Shown here in pieces: positions 8,061-15,211 of a stretch of DNA of 64,000 bases. Each line of letters starts with the position of its first letter. Within the stretch, counting starts at the first letter, position 1. The translations under genes and the position numbers were made by a program. This stretch comes from Sphingomonas sp. S1-29 (GTDB lineage: Bacteria > Pseudomonadota > Alphaproteobacteria > Sphingomonadales > Sphingomonadaceae): the NCBI RefSeq assembly GCF_026167545.1, contig NZ_CP110678.1:1237501-1301500 (forward strand), written 5' to 3'. Below the pieces are notes generated by a model, which saw only the letters and a program-made list of their open reading frames with translations, was not told the DNA's origin and searched no databases.

Positions 8061-8801
8061 ATGTATGGCGTAAATCAAACCTCGGAAGAGGTAAACAACC
8101 TGCTAACCAAATCGGCCTCGCGGCGCACGCTTTTACGCGGCAGCCTGGTGGCAGGCGCTGTGTTGGCGATACCGAGCTGCGTACGCGCGCCGGTCGATGG
8201 CATGGCGGCGCGCGGGGTCGAGCCGCTGGCGTCGATGCCCCCCGCCCCTGCTCCTTATGTCGCACCCGAGGTCGATCCCCGCCGGATCGCGGGGGTGCGG
8301 CGGCCGCTGCTCGAACGCGCGCTGGCGGCGCGTGACACGCATCGCCGCAGCATCACCAAGCGCGATCGGATCGCGGTGGTCGATTTCGGCGCGGGGTCGG
8401 CGGCGCCACGGATGCACCTAGTCGATGTCGCCAATGGTCGCGTCACCGATTTGCTGGTCGCGCATGGCAGCGGGTCGGACCCCCGCCACACCGGCTTTCT
8501 CCAGCATTTCTCGAACGTCGATGGATCCAACGCGACGTCCGAAGGCGCCTATGCCACCAGCGACTATTATGTCGGCAAGCATGGCCGATCGCAGCGGTTG
8601 CTCGGGCTCGATCCGACCAACGACAATGCGCTGGCGCGCGCGATCGTCGTCCACGGCGCCTGGTATGCCGAGGCCGAGATGCTGGCGCTCCACGGCAAGC
8701 TGGGGCGCAGCCAAGGCTGCTTCGCGGTGGGCGAAGCGCGGTTGCAGCAGGTGTTCAACCATCTGGGCGAAGGCGCGCTGATCTACGCCGCGAAGGCTTG
8801 A
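8061..8801 (+). CDS. Murein L,D-transpeptidase catalytic-domain protein (YkuD_2 type), likely Tat lipoprotein
   Basis: A 246-residue protein with SRRTLLRG followed by a hydrophobic stretch ending AIPSC, which looks like a twin-arginine signal with a lipobox. The catalytic part has HGSGSDPRHTGFLQHFSN, GRSQRLLGLDPTNDNALARAIVVHGA and GRSQGCFAV. The last fits the SxGC nucleophile of the YkuD_2 family. It probably acts on peptidoglycan at the periplasmic face of a membrane. No clear ribosome-binding site precedes the ATG at 8061. Its start region almost touches that of the opposite L,D-transpeptidase, so one annotated start may really be further in. Confidence 0.8.
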   Translation: MYGVNQTSEEVNNLLTKSASRRTLLRGSLVAGAVLAIPSCVRAPVDGMAARGVEPLASMPPAPAPYVAPEVDPRRIAGVRRPLLERALAARDTHRRSITKRDRIAVVDFGAGSAAPRMHLVDVANGRVTDLLVAHGSGSDPRHTGFLQHFSNVDGSNATSEGAYATSDYYVGKHGRSQRLLGLDPTNDNALARAIVVHGAWYAEAEMLALHGKLGRSQGCFAVGEARLQQVFNHLGEGALIYAAKA

Positions 8802-8808
8802 GGGCACT

Positions 8809-8930
8809 TCCGTTCGTCCTGAGTAGGGGCTGAGCGAAGGCGAAGACCCGTATCGAAGGACCCTGCCACAAGCGGGCGGATGCTTCGATACGCCGCTTCG
8901 ACAAGCTCAGCGGCTACTCAGCACGAACGG
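8809..8930. repeat. Second REP-type palindrome (CTTCGACAAGCTCAG family)
   Basis: Outer ends CCGTTCGTCCTGAGTAG and CTACTCAGCACGAACGG are inverted copies, and the right half contains CTTCGACAAGCTCAG, as in the repeat at 7137-7228. The middle carries a second pair (TATCGAAG / CTTCGATA). It separates the L,D-transpeptidase gene from nadE. Confidence 0.8.
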
Positions 8931-8976
8931 TGTGGTTTGTCTTGGCCTGCGCCACGCCCGCGCCTAAACCCGCCGC

Positions 8977-11022
8977 ATGCGCCACCGTTTCTTCTCGCAC
9001 CACACCCATGGCTTCGTCCGCGTCGCCGCCGCGACCCCTGCCGCGATGGTGGGCGATCCGATGGCTGCCGCCGCCTCGACGATCGCGCTGGCGCAGGAGG
9101 CGGATCGCGAGCGCGTCGATCTGGTGGTCTATCCCGAGCTCAACCTCACCAGCTATGCGATCGATGACCTGCACCTGCAGGACGCGCTGCTCGCGGCGAG
9201 CGAAGCGGCGGTGGCGGCGGTGGTCGCGGCGAGCGCCGAGATCCGCCCGGTGCTGCTGGTCGGCGCAGCACTGCGGCGCAACGGGCGCGTCTACAACACC
9301 GCAGTCGCGATCGCACGCGGGCGGATCCTGGGCGTGGTGCCCAAGAGCTTCCTGCCCAATTACCGCGAATATTATGAGAAGCGCTGGTTCGCCTCGGGGC
9401 TTGGCCTCAGCGGCCTGACGATCGACGTCGCCGGCCAGACCGTACCGTTTGGCACCGACCTGCTCTTCGCCGCGAGCGACCTGTCCGACTTCATCTTCCA
9501 CGCCGAGATCTGCGAGGATTTCTGGGCCCCCGCCCCGCCCTCGACCGCAGGTGCGCTGGCCGGCGCGCTGATCTGCTGCAACCTGTCGGCATCGAACATC
9601 GTCATCGGCAAGGGGCGCGAGCGCGACCTGCTTTGCGCGGCCCAAAGCGCGCGCGCGGTGTGCGCCTATGTCTATTCGGCGACGGGGCCGGGCGAAAGCA
9701 CCACCGACCTTGCCTGGGACGGCCAGGGAATGGTCCACGAACTGGGCGAGCTGCTCGCGACCTCGGGCCGCTTCGATCTCGCGACCGAGTTGGTCGTCGC
9801 CGATGTCGATGCCGGGCGGGTGCGGCTCGAGCGGATGCGGATGGGCACCTTCAACGATGCCGCCGCCGCCGCGGGCCATCCCGAAACGCGCTTCCGTCGG
9901 ATCGCGTTCGAACACGCCCCCGATTTCGCCGATGCCGGGCTGCGCCGCGACATCCGCCGCTTTCCGTTCGTCCCCAACACCCCCGCGACGCTCGACGAGG
10001 ATTGCTACGAAGCCTTCAACATCCAGGTCGAGGGGTTGCGCAAGCGCGTCGTCGCAAGCGGATCGAAGCGGCTGGTGATCGGCGTGTCGGGCGGGCTCGA
10101 TTCGACCCATGCGCTGCTCGTTGCGGCCAAGGCGTTCGACCGGCTGGGGCGGCCGCGCACCGACATATTGGGCTTCACGATGCCGGGCTTCGCGACCGGC
10201 GAGGCGACCAAGGCTAGCGCCTGGGCGCTGATGCGCGCGCTGGGGATCAGCGGCGCCGAGATCGACATTACCCCCGCCGCGCGCCAGATGCTGTCCGATC
10301 TCGGCCACCCCTTCGCCGATGGTGAGCCGCACTATGACGTGACGTTCGAGAATGTGCAGGCGGGGCTGCGCACCGATTATCTCTTCCGCCTCGCCAACCA
10401 GCGCGAGGGGATCGTGGTCGGCACCGGCGACCTGTCCGAGCTGGCACTTGGCTGGTGTACCTATGGCGTCGGCGACCAGATGAGCCATTATGCGGTCAAT
10501 GCCGGCGTGCCCAAGACATTGATCCAGCATCTGATCCGCTGGACCGAGCGCACCGGCCAATATGACGACGCGACCAACCAGGTGCTCAACACCATCCTGG
10601 CGACCGAGATTTCGCCCGAGCTGGTGCCCGCCGGCGCCGATGGCGCGATCCAGTCGACGCAGGACCGGATCGGGCCGTACGAGCTGCACGATTTCTTCCT
10701 CCACTATGTCGTCCGCCACGGGCTCGCGCCCTCGAAGATCGCGTTCATGGCGCTGCATGCCTGGCACGATGCCGAGGCCGGCCGCTGGCCCGCGCATTTC
10801 CCCCCCGAATCGCGCAATGCGTACGACCTGCCGACGGTTGCCAAATGGCTCGAGGCGTTTCTCGATCGCTTCTTCCGCACCAGCCAGTTCAAGCGATCGG
10901 CGATCCCCAACGGCCCCAAGGTTGCCGCCGCCGGCGCGCTGTCGCCGCGCGGTGACTGGCGTGCGCCGTCGGACGGCACCGCGACGGTGTGGCTGGAGGA
11001 ATTGCGCGCTGCGCTGCCATGA
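8977..11022 (+). CDS. nadE: Glutamine-dependent NAD+ synthetase
   Basis: A 681-residue two-domain enzyme that makes NAD+ from nicotinic acid adenine dinucleotide using ammonia from glutamine. The N-terminal nitrilase-type glutaminase has its triad in VYPELNLTSYA (Glu), VPKSFLPNY (Lys) and HAEICEDFW (Cys). The C-terminal synthetase has the PP-loop SGGLDST and GTGDLSELALGW. The length and arrangement match the long glutamine-dependent form found in actinobacteria and many alphaproteobacteria. The ATG at 8977 has only a weak upstream purine tract. Confidence 0.95.
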   Translation: MRHRFFSHHTHGFVRVAAATPAAMVGDPMAAAASTIALAQEADRERVDLVVYPELNLTSYAIDDLHLQDALLAASEAAVAAVVAASAEIRPVLLVGAALRRNGRVYNTAVAIARGRILGVVPKSFLPNYREYYEKRWFASGLGLSGLTIDVAGQTVPFGTDLLFAASDLSDFIFHAEICEDFWAPAPPSTAGALAGALICCNLSASNIVIGKGRERDLLCAAQSARAVCAYVYSATGPGESTTDLAWDGQGMVHELGELLATSGRFDLATELVVADVDAGRVRLERMRMGTFNDAAAAAGHPETRFRRIAFEHAPDFADAGLRRDIRRFPFVPNTPATLDEDCYEAFNIQVEGLRKRVVASGSKRLVIGVSGGLDSTHALLVAAKAFDRLGRPRTDILGFTMPGFATGEATKASAWALMRALGISGAEIDITPAARQMLSDLGHPFADGEPHYDVTFENVQAGLRTDYLFRLANQREGIVVGTGDLSELALGWCTYGVGDQMSHYAVNAGVPKTLIQHLIRWTERTGQYDDATNQVLNTILATEISPELVPAGADGAIQSTQDRIGPYELHDFFLHYVVRHGLAPSKIAFMALHAWHDAEAGRWPAHFPPESRNAYDLPTVAKWLEAFLDRFFRTSQFKRSAIPNGPKVAAAGALSPRGDWRAPSDGTATVWLEELRAALP

Positions 11023-11052
11023 CGCGGCGAACCATCCGCGCAGCCAATCGTT

Positions 11053-11376
11053 ATGACAACGCCGCATCATGCGGCACGGGAACTCCAAATGTATAAATGG
11101 CCCTATGCAGCGTGGACGCAGGCAAGCATCGATGCCTGGACGCTGGGCGCCGAGGCATCGACCGTCATCGGGATGCGGATGGCCAAGATGGCGGTGGGCG
11201 GCGCCGCCGCCGACAAGGAAGCGCAGCTGATGGTAAGCGAAAAGATGCAGGCGATGGCCGAGCTGCAGATGCAGATGCTCACCGGTGGCCTTGGCACGAC
11301 TGCGCTGTCGGGGACGCAGAAGACGCTGAAGCATTACAAGAAGAAGGTGGCGGCGAACCGCAAGCGGCTGGGATAG
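11053..11376 (+). CDS. Conserved hypothetical protein
   Basis: A small, alanine- and methionine-rich, probably helical protein (107 aa from the ATG at 11053; 95 aa from the ATG at 11089, where MYKWPYAAWTQASIDAW begins). No signal peptide or catalytic motif is visible, and the C-terminus is basic (HYKKKVAANRKRLG). The amphipathic helices recall phasin-like or polyhydroxyalkanoate-associated proteins, but that is only a guess. It is convergent with the next gene, 14 bp away. Confidence 0.65.
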   Translation: MTTPHHAARELQMYKWPYAAWTQASIDAWTLGAEASTVIGMRMAKMAVGGAAADKEAQLMVSEKMQAMAELQMQMLTGGLGTTALSGTQKTLKHYKKKVAANRKRLG

Positions 11377-11390
11377 GCGGCGCGGCAGGT

Positions 11391-11996
11391 TCAGTCGGGT
11401 GATCGACCGGCCAGCGATGCCGCCCGCCTGACGTCGTGCTCGACTACCGAGCCGGTCCAATCGCGTATCGTATGCCCCAGCCAGTTCCAGGGGGTCGAGG
11501 CCCCCAGCGCGGGTGCTTCGTCGGCGACATAGGTCAGCATCCGGCTCCCCCATGAATCGGCGAATGCAGCCGCGTGACCGTGACCGGCGTCGCTCGCCAG
11601 TCGGTCGACGATGACCGAGGGAAAACCCAGCTTTTCGCGCGGCGATAAGAAGGCCTCGCGCGCCGCACGATCGCCGTCTTCGGGGGCGAGGAACAACGCG
11701 CCCACGACCCGGCTGGTATATTGCCGCGGCGACAGCCGCGCCCACCACGCGATCGCCGAGCAGGCGACCCCCGCCCCGATCAGCAACACCGACCGATCGG
11801 CCTCGCGCACCGCGGCGTCGAGCTGATAGGCGAAGCGGCTGCGCGCCGCCGCCGAACCCGCGCCGAGCGCGATCTGACAATCGAAACGCGGCAGTCCGCT
11901 GAAGCTTCCCAGTCGTTCGGCGATGCCGCCGAGGCCGGCGCCGATGCCGATCATAGAGGGTCGGGTCATGTCGGGTACCAAGGCGGTGGCCGTCAT
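11391..11996 (-). CDS. RBBP9/YdeN-like alpha/beta-hydrolase fold protein lacking catalytic residues
   Basis: About 201 aa from the ATG at 11996, which has AGGAG 7 nt upstream. The stretch FAYQLDAAVREADRSVLLIG, then AIAWWARL, GALFLAPED and FPSVIVDRLAS follow the order of RBBP9-type serine hydrolases. Where the family has a G-x-S-x-G nucleophile elbow, this protein has GAGVAC (residues 74-79), without serine. The usual catalytic GHIN histidine segment near the C-terminus is replaced by APALGAS. The fold assignment is by resemblance only; the protein may be non-enzymatic. Confidence 0.6.
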   Translation of the reverse strand: MTATALVPDMTRPSMIGIGAGLGGIAERLGSFSGLPRFDCQIALGAGSAAARSRFAYQLDAAVREADRSVLLIGAGVACSAIAWWARLSPRQYTSRVVGALFLAPEDGDRAAREAFLSPREKLGFPSVIVDRLASDAGHGHAAAFADSWGSRMLTYVADEAPALGASTPWNWLGHTIRDWTGSVVEHDVRRAASLAGRSPD

Positions 11997-12180
11997 CGAT
12001 CGTCTCCTGCAGCACCCGCAGAATATGCCTTTTGGAAACCGATGGGAAGCAAGGCCGCCGAACGCGCTCGGAGCTTCCACCCTGCCTAGCTGACATGCAT
12101 CGAGGTTCCGATTTGTCCTCCTTGGCCGTGTCCAGGCGGTCGGCTTTCGGATAGGCAGCGCGCGATCAGGATGGGAAAGC

Positions 12181-12546
12181 ATGATGGGTGACGCGTCGAA
12201 GGCTTGGGATGGTGAACTCGTTCGTCGATGGCTGGACAGCCGCCTCAAGGCTGCGCGGCTCGACCAAGCAGCGGCGGACAAGCGCGGATATGCGGCGCAG
12301 GACGACTTCGACAAAGCCGCTGCCGAAGAATGGGTCTGCCGGACGCTGCAAACCGCCGCGCTTGGCGATGACCAGGCAGCGTTCGCCGGACAGCTCAAGG
12401 CGCTGCTGGCTCGCGATGAATATCCGATCACGGGCATCTATGATGACCGGCGCTTCGATCGCAACGTCCGCGCCAACCTCCGAAAAATTGCCAAGATGAC
12501 CAAGGCGAATGACGGGTTCGCCAACACGTTGCGCTATCAGGGCTGA
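12181..12546 (+). CDS. Hypothetical protein
   Basis: A 121-residue soluble, charged protein (MMGDASKAWDGELVRRWLDSRL...). No motif I recognise, no signal peptide or membrane segment. A GGGA lies 4-8 nt before the two adjacent ATGs, so either could start it. It is divergent from the RBBP9-like gene with a 184-bp gap. Codon use resembles the neighbours, so it is probably real. Confidence 0.55.
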   Translation: MMGDASKAWDGELVRRWLDSRLKAARLDQAAADKRGYAAQDDFDKAAAEEWVCRTLQTAALGDDQAAFAGQLKALLARDEYPITGIYDDRRFDRNVRANLRKIAKMTKANDGFANTLRYQG

Positions 12547-12709
12547 CGCCGCGCCACGTCACGACTTGCCGGGTCGTGCCGACGCGGATCGCCAACGGGC
12601 GGCGCGATGGGATGGATGCGCGGAGCTGTCGGTCTACCGTACCCTGTGCGAGGTCGCGGATCGAGCGGCACATTCGCCGATAGCGTCGACAGCAACGAGG
12701 AGAGTGTAT

Positions 12710-13105
12710 TTGCTGTTTCACACGATGGTAGGGTCGAACGACATTGAGCGATCCAAACGATTCTACGACGTGGTGCTCGGAATCCTCGGCCATGGCGAAG
12801 CGACGCTGAACATCGCGGGCAGCGGCCATACCCGTCTGTTCTTCCGGAGTGAGGGTGGGACGAACTTCGTCGTCACCCAACCGATCAACGATGAGCCTGC
12901 AACGGTCGCCAACGGCAGCACCGTGGCCTTCGCATGCGACTCGCCCGAGCAGGTCGAACAATTTTACGCCACCGCGATCGCCAACGGCGGCACCTCGATC
13001 GAGGATCTGCCGGGTCCGCGCGAGACCCAGATGGGGACGATCGACCTGGCCTATGTTCGCGATCCCGACGGCAACAAGCTTTGCGGGATCTACATCCCCG
13101 CATAA
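12710..13105 (+). CDS. VOC-family (glyoxalase/bleomycin-resistance-like) protein
   Basis: A single vicinal-oxygen-chelate domain of about 131 aa: HTMVGSNDIERSKRFYDVVLG at the N-terminus and YVRDPDGNKLCGIYIP at the C-terminus, the two halves of the fold. A TTG start at 12710 is preferred because GAGGAG lies 7 nt upstream and the family sequence begins exactly there; ATG at 12725 would cut the first strand. Members are metal-dependent lyases, dioxygenases or binding proteins, and the substrate cannot be told here. Confidence 0.75.
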   Translation: MLFHTMVGSNDIERSKRFYDVVLGILGHGEATLNIAGSGHTRLFFRSEGGTNFVVTQPINDEPATVANGSTVAFACDSPEQVEQFYATAIANGGTSIEDLPGPRETQMGTIDLAYVRDPDGNKLCGIYIPA

Positions 13106-13152
13106 GGCGCCAGGGCCATGTGCTGGCCCGATATGCCTGGCGTCTTTCCTGC

Positions 13153-13180
13153 CATGGGGCCGGTGATGTCCGGCCCCATG
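13153..13180. terminator. Perfect 11-bp stem hairpin after the VOC gene
   Basis: CATGGGGCCGG and CCGGCCCCATG flank a 6-nt loop. No T-run follows. It lies in the convergent gap between the VOC gene and the GH43 remnant and could terminate either transcript. Confidence 0.55.
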
Positions 13181-13223
13181 GATCGCTACGGGTCCAAGCC
13201 TTGGCGAGGGCCAATCGGCAGGC

Positions 13224-14042
13224 TTAGCGAGCGACCTTCAGCGTTGGCGAAGCAGCGCCATCGGTCATCACGACCGGCAGAATGCGGCCGTCGCGGGTAT
13301 AGTTGACCCGATCGATCGCGACCTGACGCTCGCACGAAAAGGGTGGCGGACCGGCGGGGTTTTCCCAGCGGTGATAGACGATGAGGTCCTGGCCCGCGGG
13401 TGTCTTGACGAAGCTGTGGTGCCCCGGCCCCTTGTGCCGCGCATCGCTTCCCAGGATTCGCCCGCGATAGCGCCAGGGTCCGATCGGCGACGACGCGGTC
13501 GAATAATGCACCGAATAATCGTCGGCGTTGAAGCGGCCATGGCTGTACGACAGATAATAGGTGCCCTGGCGCTCGTGCATGAACGCGCCTTCGGTGAACA
13601 TGCGCGGCTGGGCGACCTTCACTTCGCGCTTGAGGCTGATCATGTCGGCGCCGAGTTCCCAGACGCGCAAAGTCGCGCCCGCGCTGCCCCCGGCATAAAG
13701 GTAGCTGATCCCCGACCGCCGATCGGTGAAGACATGCGGGTCGATCGCTTCGAAGCCCTTGCCGCCGGTCACCAGCGGCCGGCCGCTATCGCGATACGGC
13801 CCCTGCGGCTGGTCGGCGACGGCGACGCCGATCCGGCTCGGCGTGGGATTTTGCGGCCCGACCGAGAAATAGAGATACCATTTGCCGCCCTTCGTCGCGA
13901 CGCCGGGCGCCCACAGGAAATGCTCGGGCGCGCCGTCGTCGCCGATCCACTTGATCTGGTCGCGGCGGATCAGTTCGCCGCGCGGTTTCCAGGTCTTGAG
14001 ATCGCGCGACGAAAAGGCGCCGAACTGGGGCTTCGTCGACGG
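13224..14042 (-). pseudogene. GH43-family glycosidase, 5'-truncated
   Basis: The minus-strand frame is open for about 272 codons and reads FGAFSSRDLKTWKPRGELI, PEHFLWAPGVATKGGKWYLYFS, AIDPHVFTD, FTEGAFMHERQGTYYLSYS and HHSFVKTPAG. These are the ordered blocks of a GH43 five-bladed propeller (arabinosidase/xylosidase-like). The first blade, which carries the catalytic base Asp and the signal peptide, is missing. The frame loses similarity at 14042, where plus-strand sequence from an unrelated hydrolase begins. That marks a rearrangement junction. A shorter product from an internal ATG at 13772 could be made but would lack the active site. Confidence 0.8.
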
Positions 14043-14043
14043 G

Positions 14044-14253
14044 AAGACGCAGACGCGCTTCCCCTGGGACAGCTGGCAGAAACCCTATGTACTCGCCGAG
14101 CCGACCATCTGATTCCACGAAGTGTTCCGCGCCGACGGCACCCCCTATCGCACCGCCGAAACCGACCTGATCCGCCGCCTGGCTGCGGCGCCCAAGGGTG
14201 TCGTGCCGGAAGCAGCGGCCGCTGCGCCGCCTCCGGCGCGGCGGCGTCGCTGA
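14044..14253 (+). pseudogene. C-terminal remnant of a glycoside hydrolase with in-frame stop
   Basis: The plus-strand reading is RFPWDSWQKPYVLAEPTI, then a TGA at 14110 where TGG (Trp) would be expected, then FHEVFRADGTPYRTAETDLIRR. This resembles the C-terminal end of beta-xylanase/cellulase-type hydrolases (…W-FHE…DG-PY…). It has no start and no catalytic domain. The subfamily is uncertain. Confidence 0.5.
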
Positions 14254-14255
14254 AC

Positions 14256-15096
14256 CCGGCCGCCGCCTCAGGCTGCGCATTCCGGCACACCCGCTCGGCA
14301 TTGGTGCTGAGCGGGTTGCTCGGCATGATCGCCGGCGCATCGGCGCAGCAAGCCCCGCGCCCGACATAACCCCCGTCCACGACCCGGTGATCATCCGCGC
14401 CGGCGATCGCTGGCATATATTCTCGACCGGCTTCGGCGAGGGACCGCACGGGCTGATCGCCGCCTGAAGCTCGCGCGACATGGTCGCCTGGCAAAAGGGC
14501 AAGGCGCGCTTCGACCGGATCCCCGATTGGGCCGCCAAGGCGATCCCCGGTGCGCGCAACCGGTGGGCGTCCGACATCCGCTTCGTCGATGGTCGCTTCC
14601 GGCTCGATTATTCGGTCTCCACCTTCGGCTCGAACCCGTCGGCGATCGGGCTGGCGACCAGCGCGTCGCTCGATCCGCCGCGCCTGGCTATGGCTGGCGC
14701 AACGAGGGCTCGGTGGTCGAATCGCCCCCCGACGACGAGGTACTCGGTTCCTTGGAGCGTGTACGCGGCCCCGCCGTCAAAGGCACCAACGCCGATTGCG
14801 GCGCCGGCCCGGTCCACGTCGCAGGCTGGCACGACGGGCTGAGCCTGCTCTTCCAGGGCGCCCGCTTTGCCGGATGGAGCCTGGGAACGCGCGGCGTTGG
14901 CGGCATCGCGACCGCCGCTGGTATCGGCCCCGGCAGCACCCGTGCCGAGCGGGACGCGGCCTATAGCGCGACCGTCAGCCAAACCTCGCTCGGAAGCGAG
15001 TTCAGCGCCGGCGATCTGCATGGCGTTTTCGACGGCAATTCAGGCGGAACGTGCATTACCGAAATGTGGGCAGGGGTAAGTTGCGCCGCGCGTTAG
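14256..15096 (+). pseudogene. GH43 arabinan endo-1,5-alpha-L-arabinosidase, multiply disrupted
   Basis: A signal-peptide-like stretch (SALVLSGLLGMIAGASAQQ) is followed, after a frameshift near 14365, by HDPVIIRAGDRWHIFSTG. This carries the blade-I Asp of GH43. A TGA at 14465 replaces the Trp expected before SSRDMVAW. Then come IPGARNRWASDIRFVDGRFRLDYSVSTFG and SAIGLATSASLDP, a second frameshift near 14680, and PGYGWRNEGSVVES. Downstream to 15096 a frame stays open but I see no further GH43 blades. At least two frameshifts and one stop make this a decayed gene. Confidence 0.75.
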
Positions 15097-15211
15097 GCGA
15101 TACACCTGGCGCGGGTCTCATTGCCGGCGTAACCAAAATGCCTTCCGCGTTTCATCAATCAGTCGTGAACCACCCCTAGTGGCGCCAGCTCACAGTCAGG
15201 GGAAAATGGTA

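Noticed and set aside
8914..12096. Minus-strand open frame of about 1,060 codons opposite nadE
   Set aside because: It covers a well-supported NAD synthetase on the other strand, and its composition is typical of a GC-driven antisense frame.
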